From Planctomycetia bacterium (lineage in GTDB: Bacteria > Planctomycetota > Phycisphaerae > UBA1845 > UTPLA1): a stretch of DNA of 64,000 nt. Shown here one piece after another: positions 27,402 through 36,943 of this stretch. How positions within the stretch are numbered: the first letter of the stretch is position 1; each line of letters begins with the position of its first letter. The stretch lies in NCBI GenBank assembly GCA_015075745.1, contig JABTTW010000001.1:2480001-2544000 (forward strand), given 5' to 3'. The translations under genes were made by a program, and so were the position numbers. The notes beneath the pieces were generated by a model. It was not told the DNA's origin. It made no database searches and was given only the letters and a program-made list of their open reading frames with translations.

Positions 27402-28841
27402 ATGGCTCGGATAAACACGAACACGGCCTCGATTCTGGCGGCGCGCCAGTTAGGCCGATCGAACCAGGGACTTCAGACGTCTCTCGAACGTCTGTCCAGC
27501 GGGCTGCGCATCAATCGCGGCGCGGATGACCCCGCAGGCCTGATTATCTCCCAGAACCTGCGTTCGGAGATAGAAGGAGTGCGCCAGGCGATCAACAACT
27601 CGCAGCGCGCGTCGAATGTCGTGGCAACGACCGAAGGCGCGCTGAGCGAAGTGGCCTCGCTGCTCAACGATATTCAGGCGAAGATCGTCGAGGCAGCCAA
27701 CGTCGGCGCCGTGTCGGATGACGAAATCCGCGCCAACCAGTTGCAGATCGACTCGGCCATCGCATCGATCACCCGCATTGCCAACACGACCACCTTCGGC
27801 GGGCGCAAGCTCCTGAACGGCTCCCTGGGCTATGTCACCAGCGGCGTGAACGTGACCAACGTGACCGACCTGCGCGTCAACGCCGTCCAGTTCGGCACGG
27901 CGAGCTACATCCCCGTCACGGTCAACATTGTGCAGTCCGCTCAGCACGCCTCCCTGCAGTTCCAGACGAGCGCCATCACCGCCGGAGTCACCCTGGAAAT
28001 CGCCGGAACGAACGGCGTCACCACCCTCCCCTTCATCGCCAATACGACCGCCAGCGCCATCGCGGCCGCCGTCAACCTCATCAGTGATGCGACCGGCGTC
28101 AGCGCGTCGCTGATCAACCCGGCCAATGCCGCCAGCGGCATCTACCTGACTTCCATCGAGTACGGAAGCGACGCCTTCGTGCAGGTCAGCGAGATCGGAT
28201 CGACTCCCAACGTCTTCACCACCGTCGATGCCAACGGCGATCAGGTGAAACGTGACATCGGTCGAGATGCCTCTGCCACCATTAACGGCGCAAGCGCACT
28301 GGGACGAGGCCTGGACGTTTTCCTCAATACGACGGGTCTGGGAATCGAACTTCGGCTGAGGGAGTCGTTCAACACAATCGGCTCGACCTCCTTTGCCATT
28401 ACCGGCGGCGGCGCCACGTTTCAACTGGGGTCCGGCGTCGATTCCAATCAACAGGTCAACATCGGTGTGCAGTCCACCGCGGCATCCGGGCTGGGCAACG
28501 GCACGGTCGGCTATCTCGCGGACATTGCCAGCGGCGGACAGTCGAGTCTTGTCGGCGGAAATTCCGCGGACGCGGCGAAGATCGTCGCGGAAGCCATTCG
28601 CCAGGTGTCGGTCCTGCGAGGACGACTCGGCGCCTTCGAGAAGAACACCGTCGATACCAACATCAACCAGTTGCAAATCACGCTGGAGAATCTGACCTCG
28701 GCGGAGTCGACGATCCGCGATCTGGATTTCGCTCAGGAAACCAGCGCCCTGACCCGATCGCAGATTCTCGTCAGTGCGGGAACCAGTATTCTCGCCATTG
28801 CCAATCAGACGCCGCAGACGGTGCTCTCGCTTCTCCAGTAG
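27402..28841 (+). CDS. fliC: Flagellin
   Basis: Filament subunit, 479 residues. Conserved N-terminal D0/D1 (ARINTNTASILAARQLGRSN, then LERLSSGLRINRGADDPAGL) and C-terminal D1/D0 (LRGRLGAFEKNTVDTNINQL, LAIANQTPQTVLSLLQ) frame a beta-rich variable region at about 145-380. The ribosome site GGAGG is eight bases before the ATG. The leader carries direct repeats (GCGTATGTA at 27320 and 27341) and a candidate CsrA site. No sigma-28 promoter is evident. Confidence 0.95.
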   Translation: MARINTNTASILAARQLGRSNQGLQTSLERLSSGLRINRGADDPAGLIISQNLRSEIEGVRQAINNSQRASNVVATTEGALSEVASLLNDIQAKIVEAANVGAVSDDEIRANQLQIDSAIASITRIANTTTFGGRKLLNGSLGYVTSGVNVTNVTDLRVNAVQFGTASYIPVTVNIVQSAQHASLQFQTSAITAGVTLEIAGTNGVTTLPFIANTTASAIAAAVNLISDATGVSASLINPANAASGIYLTSIEYGSDAFVQVSEIGSTPNVFTTVDANGDQVKRDIGRDASATINGASALGRGLDVFLNTTGLGIELRLRESFNTIGSTSFAITGGGATFQLGSGVDSNQQVNIGVQSTAASGLGNGTVGYLADIASGGQSSLVGGNSADAAKIVAEAIRQVSVLRGRLGAFEKNTVDTNINQLQITLENLTSAESTIRDLDFAQETSALTRSQILVSAGTSILAIANQTPQTVLSLLQ

Positions 28842-28874
28842 TCGGGATTGAAGCTTGATGCGACCGTTCCGGAC

Positions 28875-28906
28875 CTCTTTCGGGTGAGCCCCTTGCCCTG
28901 AAAGAG
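28875..28906 (+). terminator. Possible terminator hairpin after flagellin
   Basis: CTCTTTC (28875-28881) and GAAAGAG (28900-28906) form a 7-bp perfect stem with an inner GGG/CCC, 34 bases after the flagellin stop. There is no T-run directly after it. A second small hairpin, CCCCAATTTTGGG, follows at about 28914-28927. Either may end the flagellar transcript. Confidence 0.4.
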
Positions 28907-29069
28907 CCTCGGAGCCCCAATTTTGGGCACAAATCGCGGTTCCCAGGGTGCCGTCCGGTCGGCCGGCGCGTTATAATCCGGGCTAACCATTGAGGGGGTA
29001 TGCCCGCGCGGCCCATTGTGTACGCCGCCACGCCGCTTACCGAATGTACCGACTAAAGCGAGGATCAGA

Positions 29070-30833
29070 ATGAGGAACCCAGGGAAGAGCACACTCTTAA
29101 TCGCAGGAATTATCGTCGCAGTGGCCGCGGAACTCACCCATGCCGCTGGTCCGACGCCGCTGACGACCGTCCGAATCTATCCGCCCGACGCCAGTACATC
29201 GCAGTTGTATCGGCCCGTCTTTCTGACCTCTCCGCCCGGCGATACGAGTCGCCTCTTTATCGTGCAGCAGAGGTTGTCAGCCGCCGCCACGACCCAGGGG
29301 CGGATCCGCGTTCTGAACAAGAGCACCAATGCCTTCATCGGAACCAGTTTTCTGGACACGAGCGGGCAAAACAGCGGCAATGAAGAAGGACTCCTTGGGT
29401 TGGCCTTCCATCCCGACTTCTACGCCGATGCGCCCAACGTCAATCGCGGCGCGTTCTTCATTTACATTACACAGGGCGGGAATAACCACGTCATCCGCTA
29501 CACGACGACGGGTCAGGATCCCAACGCCAACACAGCCAACCCAGCCAGCGCTCAAACCGTCCTCGATTTGAGCCACCCGGGGAACAGCAATCACAACGGC
29601 GGTTGGATCGCCTTTGGCCCCGATGGCTATCTCTACATTGCAACCGGTGACGGCGGTGGGGCATGCGACTCCCCCGGCAATGCGCAGAGCATTAACTCGC
29701 TACTCGGCAAGATGCTCCGTCTTGATGTCAGTGTCGATCAGAATCCCGGCAGCTCGACCGTTTGGGGCTATTCGAATCCTCCGGATAATCCATTCGTCGG
29801 CGTCGCCGGCCTTGATGAAATCTTCCACTACGGCCTCAGAAATCCCTGGCGATGCAGCTTTGACCGCCTCACTGGAAATCTCTACATGGGCGACGTCGGT
29901 CAGAACGCTCGCGAGGAAGTCTCCCTGGCCCCCGCAGGCGTCGGCGGCCTTAACTTCGGCTGGGATCAGCGCGAAGGATTTCAGTGTTCTAACATCCCCT
30001 CAAGCAATTGCACCAGCGGTTGCAGCACGACGGGCAGGTTGAATCCCATCTGGGATTTCGTCTGGACAAGCGGCAGCGCGGTCACCGGCGGCTATGTGTA
30101 TCGAGGCGAAAAGATCCCCGATCTCAAGGGAACATATTTCTACGCCAACTACAGCAACGGCTTAATCGCTTCGTTCGCCTACGCAGGCTCCTGCCCAGGC
30201 CCGGCCTTCCAGTGCAGTGCCGTGACGGCAGGCCAGGTGACGAATCGCAGCGCCGAGCTGGTCCCCACCGGGCCCATCGGCGGTCTGTCGATCGGCTCCA
30301 TCGCATCATTTGGTGAGGACGCGGAAGGTGAGTTGTATCTCCTCGATTCGACTTCGCAGGGCGAAGTCTTCAAAATCGTCGTGAATTGCGCGGGCAGCAT
30401 GCTGGCGATTTCCGACGATCCCGATTCACAATCCGCCTGCGAAGGCAGCACCGTCATCATGAGCGTCGGCGCCGGCCCGCTCCTGGGCGCCGCCACTTTC
30501 ACCTGGAAACGCGGCGTGACCGTCGTCGGCGCCAATAATCCCACCCTGGTTCTCACGGGCGTCACACCGGCCGATGCCGGCGACTATACCTGCACCGTCG
30601 AGGACCAGTGCGCCATGGTCGTCAGCGCGATCGCCACGCTCACCATCGACACGCCGCAAATCGGAGACGTGAGCGCGGACTGTGTGATCGACTTGCTCGA
30701 CCTGCCGCTCTTCGTCGATGTCCTCATCGGCGTGGATGTGGACGCGGGTCGCGTATTTCGTTCGGACATTGACGGGCTAAACGGCCCGGACGGCGCAGAT
30801 ATTCAGGGCTTCATCGATCTTCTCCTGCCCTGA
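29070..30833 (+). CDS. Secreted PQQ-type sugar dehydrogenase with Ig-like and dockerin-like domains
   Basis: Secreted protein of 587 residues. The signal peptide (NPGKSTLLIAGIIVAVAAEL) is followed by a glucose/sorbosone dehydrogenase beta-propeller (about 35-440), seen in EEGLLGLAFHPDFYADAPNV, HNGGWIAFGPDGYLYIATGD, HYGLRNPWRCSFDRLTGNLY and GDVGQNAREEVSLAPAGVGG. These enzymes use PQQ to oxidise sugars, though many family members have unknown substrates. An Ig-like domain (about 450-530) has CEGSTVIMSV and DAGDYTCTVE. The tail is dockerin-like, resembling the protein at 4.9-6.3 kb. GAGG lies seven bases before the ATG at 29070. Confidence 0.86.
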   Translation: MRNPGKSTLLIAGIIVAVAAELTHAAGPTPLTTVRIYPPDASTSQLYRPVFLTSPPGDTSRLFIVQQRLSAAATTQGRIRVLNKSTNAFIGTSFLDTSGQNSGNEEGLLGLAFHPDFYADAPNVNRGAFFIYITQGGNNHVIRYTTTGQDPNANTANPASAQTVLDLSHPGNSNHNGGWIAFGPDGYLYIATGDGGGACDSPGNAQSINSLLGKMLRLDVSVDQNPGSSTVWGYSNPPDNPFVGVAGLDEIFHYGLRNPWRCSFDRLTGNLYMGDVGQNAREEVSLAPAGVGGLNFGWDQREGFQCSNIPSSNCTSGCSTTGRLNPIWDFVWTSGSAVTGGYVYRGEKIPDLKGTYFYANYSNGLIASFAYAGSCPGPAFQCSAVTAGQVTNRSAELVPTGPIGGLSIGSIASFGEDAEGELYLLDSTSQGEVFKIVVNCAGSMLAISDDPDSQSACEGSTVIMSVGAGPLLGAATFTWKRGVTVVGANNPTLVLTGVTPADAGDYTCTVEDQCAMVVSAIATLTIDTPQIGDVSADCVIDLLDLPLFVDVLIGVDVDAGRVFRSDIDGLNGPDGADIQGFIDLLLP

Positions 30834-30864
30834 TTGATCGCGACGAGTTCATTCGCATGAATGA

Positions 30865-30896
30865 GGGCGATTGGTTAACATCCAATCGCCCTTTTT
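30865..30896 (+). terminator. Rho-independent terminator
   Basis: A 10-bp perfect stem, GGGCGATTGG (30865-30874) with CCAATCGCCC (30882-30891), has a 7-base loop and is followed by TTTTT. It lies 31 bases after the sugar dehydrogenase stop. The first ATG of the methyltransferase frame is the very next base. Confidence 0.9.
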
Positions 30897-32378
30897 ATGC
30901 GCCAAGAGATACCTCCAGCACGATCACTCGAGAATCTCGGCGCGCTATCGTCGCCGCCCGGCGATGATGGCGTGGCCCGGCGGCGTTGGGGACAGGTGGC
31001 GACACCGCGCCCGGTCGCCGACTGGATGACGAACTGGGCGTGCGCCGATCAGCCTCATCGCATCCTCGACCCGGCGGTAGGCGAGGGCGTATTCATCGAG
31101 TCCGTGCGAGATTTTTTTGGACAGCGCGGCCTCAAATGCCCCGTTGTGCATGGCTGCGAAATCGACGCGGACATTGCCCGTCGCCTCGCCCGGCGCAATC
31201 TGCCGCTCGAACTGCGACAGGTCGATTTTCTCCGCGCCCGGTTTGCATCGAGTTTCGACGCGGTGATCGCCAACCCGCCGTACGTCCGGCACCATTCCCA
31301 CGCGTGCGATGAGGCGACACTTGCCGGGTTGGACCGTCTTTGCGGTGAACGACTTTCCCGCATGACCAATCTCTACGGGCTGTTTCTCATCAAGATCAGG
31401 TCGCTCCTTGCGCCGGGCGGGCGCGCCGCCGTCATTGCCCCGGCCGAGTGGCTGAACGCCGACTTTGGTGTGCCGATCAAGCGGCACCTCCTTCGAGAAA
31501 ACGCCATTGAGGCGATCGTCCAATTCTCCCACGCCTCCGCCGTCTTCAGTGATGCCCTGACCACCGCCGCCATTGTTTTGATCCGCGGCGGCCGCCGTGC
31601 CGGTGATTCCGTACGACTGGCGATGGTCGATGACGCTGAGGGGTTGGCGAAGCTCGACCTCGATCGCGCGACCGAGCGAAGTCCCGGCGAGCTTGATCCC
31701 GCACAAAAGTGGTCGCCCATGATCGAGGGGCGCACCCGCCCGGCTCAATCCGCGCACACGCTGGCCGATATCGCGGATTGTTCGCGCGGCATTGCCACCG
31801 GGGCGAATGACTACTTTACGATGAGCGAGTCAACGCGACGCCGATGGAAGATCGATCGCCGTGACTTACGCCTCTGCATCGTCAAGGCGCGGCAGATTTC
31901 CGGCGATCGGTTTACGGCGATCGATCTGCGCGCTCTGATTGACGCCGATGAGCGCGTCTATCTCCTCTCGCCGCGAGATGCACTGTCGATTCCCGTGAAC
32001 GAGTATCTTGCCGAGGGTCGTCGCCTTGGCATTCCCGAAAGATATCTCCCGTCGCATCGGCCCGTCTGGTTTCGCCCGGAGGTGCGCCGGCCCGCTCCGA
32101 TCCTCGTCTCCGTCTTTGCACGCGGGCGATTCCGCTTCGTCGATAACAAGGCGGGCGTGCTGAATCTCACCGCGTATCACGGCATCTATCCCCACGACGA
32201 TTCGCCGGCGCGGGTCGGCGCACTTGTCGATTATCTCAATTCGCCCGCAGCCGCGAGGTCGCTTGCCGATCATCGCCGCATCTACGGCGGCGGCCTCATG
32301 AAGCTTGAGCCCCGCGATGTCGAGTCACTCGAAATCCCCGATTGCCTGTATCATCCCTGCATCGCCCAGAAGCGCTGA
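30897..32378 (+). CDS. Solitary gamma-type N6-adenine DNA methyltransferase
   Basis: SAM-dependent adenine methyltransferase of the M.TaqI/Eco57I type, up to 493 residues. Motif X is GQVATPRPVADWM (about 32-44), motif I DPAVGEGVF (58-66), and the catalytic NPPY is at 126-129. The C-terminal 230 residues probably form the target-recognition domain. No restriction endonuclease is adjacent and no nuclease motif is seen, so it looks like an orphan methyltransferase. The ATG at 30897 directly follows a terminator T-run and has no ribosome site; a later start such as GTG at 30972, still ahead of motif X, is quite possible. Confidence 0.85.
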   Translation: MRQEIPPARSLENLGALSSPPGDDGVARRRWGQVATPRPVADWMTNWACADQPHRILDPAVGEGVFIESVRDFFGQRGLKCPVVHGCEIDADIARRLARRNLPLELRQVDFLRARFASSFDAVIANPPYVRHHSHACDEATLAGLDRLCGERLSRMTNLYGLFLIKIRSLLAPGGRAAVIAPAEWLNADFGVPIKRHLLRENAIEAIVQFSHASAVFSDALTTAAIVLIRGGRRAGDSVRLAMVDDAEGLAKLDLDRATERSPGELDPAQKWSPMIEGRTRPAQSAHTLADIADCSRGIATGANDYFTMSESTRRRWKIDRRDLRLCIVKARQISGDRFTAIDLRALIDADERVYLLSPRDALSIPVNEYLAEGRRLGIPERYLPSHRPVWFRPEVRRPAPILVSVFARGRFRFVDNKAGVLNLTAYHGIYPHDDSPARVGALVDYLNSPAAARSLADHRRIYGGGLMKLEPRDVESLEIPDCLYHPCIAQKR

Positions 32379-32406
32379 TCGGCACTGGAATCATTAAAGG
32401 ATCATC

Positions 32407-33852
32407 ATGCATTCAACTTCGCCTGCCGGGCCGGACCATGACGCAGCACCAGGGCCCCGCGGCACGTGGCGATTCCCGGCGACATTCTGGTTCGCCAATT
32501 TCGCCGAGCTTTTCGAGCGCGCCGCCTTTTACGGCATGTTCATCAGCCTCCAGCTCTACCTCGTCGGCGAAGTCGGCTTTACCGACGTGTCTGCCGGAAC
32601 CGTTGCTGCATTTTTCTCGCTGCTGTTGTATCTGATGCCCGCATTCCTGGGGCCGCTTGCTGACAAGATGGGTTTCCGCGCCGCCCTCATTCTCGCCTTC
32701 GCGCTGCTTACCGGTGGATATGCCCTGCTCGGAGCGCTTCAGATCAAGGCCACCGTCGTCGTTGCCCTTGCCCTCGTCGTTCTCGGCGGGGCGATCGTCA
32801 AGCCGGTCATCTCGGGCACCGCCGCGAAATGCTCCGACGATTTCAACCGTGCCCGAGCGTTCTCGATTTTCTATTTCATGGTCAACATCGGTTCCTTCTC
32901 GGGAAAGACCATCGCCCCCTTCATTCGCCAGGGTTTTAATCTGCCCGGCTTCGGCCACTTCGAGCTCGGTATCCGCTATGTGAACTTCTATGCGGCGGCG
33001 ATGGCGTTCATCGCGATGATCATTGTCGTCATTGCCTATCGCAATCCCGACACGGCCGGCGTCGGCAGGTCGTTCTCCGAGGTCTTTGATTCATTCCTGC
33101 GTGTGCTGGGCAACGGCCGATTCATGTGCCTGATCGTCATCGTCGCCGGGTTCTGGACGATTCAGGGCCAGCTTTATGCCGCCATGCCGGCCTACATCAT
33201 TCGACTGGTCGGCGAACAGGCCCGGCCCGAGTGGCTGGCGAACATCAATCCCTTCGTGGTGGTGACGTGCGTCGTCTTCATTACGCACCTCGTGCGCAAC
33301 GTGAAGCCGGAGAACTCCATCGCCATCTCGCTGGCCATCATCCCTTTTTCTGCTTTGTCGATGGCCCTCGCCCCCATCCTTCAGCGCGCGACGGGCAATT
33401 CTGTCGACATTTTCGGCTTCGCCATGCACCCGATCACGGTGATGGCCATCTTCGGCATCGCGGCGCAGGGATTGGGCGAGTGTTTCCTCTCGCCGAAGTT
33501 CATGGAATATGCCTCGAAGCAGGCGCCCAAAGGCGAGGAGGGGCTCTACCTCGGCTTTCAGAATCTCCACTCCAGTATTGCGTGGTTCGTTGCATTTTTT
33601 CTATCAGGATTCCTACTCGATCGGTACTGTCCCGATCCGAACAAGCTCAAGGAAATCGATCCCGCCGCGTACGCACAATGGCAGGACGCCATCGCAGGCA
33701 ACGGCCCGATGCCGGAGGCGTACGCCAGCGCGCATTACCTTTGGTATGTCTACGCGGGAATCGGCGTGGTTTCGTTACTGGCCCTGCTGCTCTTCAAGTA
33801 TGTGACGGCGAAACTCGATCGCCAAAAGGCAGTAGCCGCCGGCGGTCGATGA
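32407..33852 (+). CDS. POT/PTR-type MFS transporter (probable peptide transporter)
   Basis: Inner-membrane proton-coupled transporter of the major facilitator superfamily, 481 residues with about 12-14 membrane segments. The motif [20 protein letters not shown] (about 36-55) is the POT-family ExxER motif that couples protons to peptide uptake. [11 protein letters not shown] and [10 protein letters not shown] also fit the family. Substrate not certain: di-/tripeptides are typical. AAAGGA lies five bases before the ATG. No linked peptidase. Confidence 0.82.
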   Translation: MHSTSPAGPDHDAAPGPRGTWRFPATFWFANFAELFERAAFYGMFISLQLYLVGEVGFTDVSAGTVAAFFSLLLYLMPAFLGPLADKMGFRAALILAFALLTGGYALLGALQIKATVVVALALVVLGGAIVKPVISGTAAKCSDDFNRARAFSIFYFMVNIGSFSGKTIAPFIRQGFNLPGFGHFELGIRYVNFYAAAMAFIAMIIVVIAYRNPDTAGVGRSFSEVFDSFLRVLGNGRFMCLIVIVAGFWTIQGQLYAAMPAYIIRLVGEQARPEWLANINPFVVVTCVVFITHLVRNVKPENSIAISLAIIPFSALSMALAPILQRATGNSVDIFGFAMHPITVMAIFGIAAQGLGECFLSPKFMEYASKQAPKGEEGLYLGFQNLHSSIAWFVAFFLSGFLLDRYCPDPNKLKEIDPAAYAQWQDAIAGNGPMPEAYASAHYLWYVYAGIGVVSLLALLLFKYVTAKLDRQKAVAAGGR

Positions 33853-33875
33853 GCCGACTGAGAAGCACGGCCCAA

Positions 33876-33957
33876 TGCGCGAGGGGGGAGTCGAACCCCC
33901 ACGGGTTTCCCCACAGGATCCTAAATCCTGCGCGTCTGCCAGTTCCGCCACTCGCGC
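33876..33957 (-). tRNA. tRNA-Leu (anticodon TAG)
   Basis: The minus strand folds as a cloverleaf with a long variable arm, as expected for Leu. The acceptor GCGCGAG (33957-33951) pairs with CTCGCGC (33883-33877), with discriminator A at 33876. The anticodon stem CAGGA/TCCTG encloses loop TTTAGGA, anticodon TAG, reading CUA (CUN). The T arm is GGGGG-TTCGACT-CCCCC. CCA is not encoded. The variable arm is a GGGG/CCC stem. Confidence 0.95.
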
Positions 33958-34156
33958 TGGTGAGGGGTCTTGTAGAAAGATTGTGGCGGGCCGTGAAAGC
34001 GGCGTCAATCAGTTGAGCAGTTCGACGAGGCCCACCGGTCGCGTGGGTTTTGGTGGACAATTCAAACGCGAACTCAGGAATCCGGAATTGGCTCTTGCTT
34101 CCGCGAGTTTTGGCGGCGCCACAGGCCGGAAAGCGATCGAGCCGGAGTCGAATCAA

Positions 34157-35245
34157 TCAGCCGCCGATGCGAACACCCGTCGCGGCTGCCCCGCTAAGGC
34201 CGAAGTGAATTCGAGTGTCGCGCCAAATCGTGCTGATTCCCATTAACGTGCCCTGCGGCAGCCACTGATGCGGGTTGCTGGATTCCAAATCGCCCTGGGT
34301 TTCGGCGTGCCCATCGTGAAACATGAGATTTGTCTTGAAGGCGTTTGCGGGGGCTCCGAGCGGAGGTATCCCGCTTGAGTGCCGATATCCATAGACTCGG
34401 CCGTCAATAGGCCCAATGTAGCCGTTTCCGGGGGCACGAGAGCGATCCCACGAACGCGTGAAACTCGTATAAGCGCCGGCATCACCGAATGCACCGCCCC
34501 ATGCGCCGCCGACCGACAAATCGTAGTCGGGCGGAATCTCGCTGCCGCTGCGTGCCTGGGAGAACCGCGAGCCGTCGGCACAGAATATTTTGTTTGACGG
34601 CACGCCAAGCTTCGCAGTGACGGGCTTCCAAGTCTTCGGGATTGACTCACTATGGCTGCCGTCGTACCAGGCGACGCCGGGCGACGATCCGTCGAGACCC
34701 TTAGTCTGGGCGTCGGCGGCGTCCTTGGCATACGCCATCAACTGATATCGCGAGGTGTTATAGCTGACCATTCTGCCGGTTCCGGCATCCACACCGCCTG
34801 GGAAGAAGGTCGACAAGAACTTATTTGAGCGACAAAGAAAGGCGGGGCTGGAGCGAAGCGCGTTGAACCGAGCCGCGACGCTCTCGTTCGATCCGTCGGC
34901 CAGGGCGATTCCCATGCCCATCAACTCCGCCATGGGGCCCATGAAATCCCATCGCTGAACCGCCGGACCAAATGCACCGCCCGCGCCGGCCAGATAGCCG
35001 CCGCTTCCGGCAGGCGCGCCAATGATCCAGTCCTCGTTATCAGCGGAATACGAGGCGGCGCCTTGTGCAACGCCCCTCATGCTGGCCATGCAAGCGACCT
35101 TCTCGGCTGCCCGGCGGGCGCTGGCGAGAGACGGCAGGAGAATCGAGATGATGAGGGCGATGATCGAAATCACCACCAACAGCTCGATGAGTGTGAAGGC
35201 GTTTCGCTTCATGATTCGCACGTTGCACCGCGTTGCTTGCCGCAT
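34157..35245 (-). CDS. Pseudopilin-like exported protein
   Basis: Protein of 362 residues with a type IV prepilin N-terminus, AFTLIELLVVISIIALIISI, and the large extracellular domain common to planctomycete pseudopilin-like proteins, which occur in many copies per genome. Glu at +5 of the mature protein is present. The residue before the cleavage site is Ala (RNA-FTLIELL), where Gly is the rule. GAGGA lies seven bases before the ATG at 35245; a later ATG (35212) lacks a ribosome site. Function unknown: processing by prepilin peptidase and export by the pseudopilin machinery is inferred. Confidence 0.78.
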   Translation of the reverse strand: MRQATRCNVRIMKRNAFTLIELLVVISIIALIISILLPSLASARRAAEKVACMASMRGVAQGAASYSADNEDWIIGAPAGSGGYLAGAGGAFGPAVQRWDFMGPMAELMGMGIALADGSNESVAARFNALRSSPAFLCRSNKFLSTFFPGGVDAGTGRMVSYNTSRYQLMAYAKDAADAQTKGLDGSSPGVAWYDGSHSESIPKTWKPVTAKLGVPSNKIFCADGSRFSQARSGSEIPPDYDLSVGGAWGGAFGDAGAYTSFTRSWDRSRAPGNGYIGPIDGRVYGYRHSSGIPPLGAPANAFKTNLMFHDGHAETQGDLESSNPHQWLPQGTLMGISTIWRDTRIHFGLSGAAATGVRIGG

Positions 35246-35306
35246 GGCTGGTTCCTCGATTTCATCGTGAAGCCCCGACTTCGGGAGCCTCACCGGGGTC
35301 GCCTTG

Positions 35307-35750
35307 TCACTGGCTCGCCTGTCCCAACGCCGCCGCCATCATGTCTTCAGGCGGCGGAGGATTGTGCCCGACAACTTCTCGTCCACAGTCCGGGCAGATG
35401 GTCGGTTCGTGATTATTCGGATCCAGTCGGATATTAAGGATGACATAGGTCGGCTGGGCCTTGGCCGCCCATTCACCGTCGGGCCCCTTTGTCCAATAGC
35501 AGCGCTCGGCAGCGTAGCCCGACTGATTGCCGCACTTGGGGCACTCGATCGGCTCGCGGTCGCCTTCTTTGGGCGTGTAGTCGAAGACCGCCTTGCAATC
35601 GTTGCACATATAACCGCGGATGGATGCAAAGTCGGCCTGACTGTCGCCGGCGAGATTCTTCCATGCGATGCCAATGGCGACGAGGAAGATCACGACGGCG
35701 ACGGCGATCTTAACTATCTTCTTTTTTGAATCGGGTTCCGGCGGCTGCAC
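35307..35750 (-). CDS. Membrane-anchored zinc-ribbon protein
   Basis: Unrecognised protein of 147 residues: a membrane segment at about 10-29 (KIVKIAVAVVIFLVAIGIAW) followed by three CxxC pairs (MCNDCKAVF, ECPKCGNQ, ICPDCGREV) that probably form zinc ribbons outside or inside the membrane. GTG start at 35750 with GAGGTGA about eight bases upstream. It is 61 bases upstream of the pseudopilin-like gene on the same strand and probably cotranscribed. Confidence 0.68.
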   Translation of the reverse strand: MQPPEPDSKKKIVKIAVAVVIFLVAIGIAWKNLAGDSQADFASIRGYMCNDCKAVFDYTPKEGDREPIECPKCGNQSGYAAERCYWTKGPDGEWAAKAQPTYVILNIRLDPNNHEPTICPDCGREVVGHNPPPPEDMMAAALGQASQ

Positions 35751-36112
35751 GAGTCGGTCACCTCAGTCGATATGGCTCACCCCAGGCTGCCGCTGCGGAA
35801 TCTGCCAATGTGCGTCAATCCGGCAAGGCAACACAACTACCTACGGAATCATAGTTTCCCCTGTTTTGAGCGTCTGTTCAAGGGGGTACCTCGTTAATTC
35901 TGCATGAATCGGCCTCGGGAGGCGTGCCCATATTCACAGCCAAGCGGCGATACTCGAGCAATTTGGACGATCAGGCGCGTTCCGTCGTTCGGTAGATTCA
36001 CCTGAAAAGGTGATATCCCCGCTTAGCTGAATTGACGTTTGCGCAGTGCTCGGAAGTCCCCGATCAAGGATTACGGGTGCCCGAGGCACGAAGTTCCAAG
36101 TGAAATGGCAAC
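35751..36112. other. Intergenic region without recognisable gene
   Basis: 362 bases between two minus-strand genes. I see no coding frame. A small perfect hairpin, TCACCT-GAAA-AGGTGA (35998-36013), with a GNRA-type loop lies about 100 bases past the amidase stop and may be an RNA end structure; it has no T-run. TATGAT on the minus strand near 35850 could be a -10 box for the downstream zinc-ribbon gene, without a matching -35. Confidence 0.35.
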
Positions 36113-36835
36113 CTAGGGCGTAACGAAGTTGGCTTCGAGATCGGGGTCGGCTGCTTGGGCCCGGGCGGACATGATCCTGAGGACCGGTCCGAGCGAGAAA
36201 TATCGACCGGGGCAGGCGGTCTTGTGGGTGACTCCCCCATGCGTGAGTATTTTGCTGTCGGGAATACCGCACTTGGCGGTGAGGAACGAGGAGAGTCGGG
36301 CAAGCGAGGCGAGTTGCTTTTGGGTCGGCGGATGTGCATCAAAATCGCCGATCAGGCAGATGCCGATGCCGTGCTCGTTGTAGTGATTGTTCGGCGTCTT
36401 GCAGTGAGCGCCGTGCTTCTGCTGTCGCCAGCGATTGCCGACGAAAATCTGCCCATCGGGGTACTTCACGCCGTTGCCAATCACGAAGTGATAGCCCAGA
36501 TCGTCCCAGCCGCGCTGGCGAACGTGATAATCGCGCATGCCTTCAGGCGTGGACTTATCGCTCGCCGAGTGATGGACAACGATGCACTGCCATCGCTTTG
36601 AAAAGCCGCCCGGCGGGGTCCAGCCATTATCTGCGCCGCCGGCATAGTGTTTCGAAGGTGGTGGGGCGGGGCGGTCGACAGGTCGCATGGGGGCCGGCCG
36701 ACCACCTACATAGGGATCGAGATCGGCGACGTGCGGCCCGGTAGGCTGCTGACAGCCAACCGTTCCAAAGAGAAAAGTTACGCAGGTCAGGGCGAAGCAG
36801 CAGAAGGCGAATTTGTGCGGTAGTCGATCGTACAT
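36113..36835 (-). CDS. N-acetylmuramoyl-L-alanine amidase lipoprotein (amidase_2/PGRP fold)
   Basis: Probable peptidoglycan amidase that cuts between N-acetylmuramic acid and L-alanine, 240 residues. The lipoprotein signal ends FLFGTVGC (Cys28), followed by a Pro-rich linker. The amidase_2 domain spans about 80-225 with zinc ligands likely in VVHHS (88-89) and near H199/H204 and C208 in LTHGGVTHKTACPGRYF; GYHFVIGNGVKYPDGQIF and NEHGIGICLIGDFD are typical. The ATG at 36835 gives the best signal peptide. Confidence 0.82.
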   Translation of the reverse strand: MYDRLPHKFAFCCFALTCVTFLFGTVGCQQPTGPHVADLDPYVGGRPAPMRPVDRPAPPPSKHYAGGADNGWTPPGGFSKRWQCIVVHHSASDKSTPEGMRDYHVRQRGWDDLGYHFVIGNGVKYPDGQIFVGNRWRQQKHGAHCKTPNNHYNEHGIGICLIGDFDAHPPTQKQLASLARLSSFLTAKCGIPDSKILTHGGVTHKTACPGRYFSLGPVLRIMSARAQAADPDLEANFVTP

Positions 36836-36943
36836 TGGCTTTCTATTTAATCGGCGAACAATGGGTGAACAGACTAACATCGGGACACCCGGCAGGGCAA
36901 GTGAATTGAATCGACAGCGATCCCGATATTATGCCCCCAAAAA

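Noticed and set aside
27450..28676. 408-codon open frame on the minus strand inside flagellin
   Set aside because: Antisense shadow of the flagellin gene.
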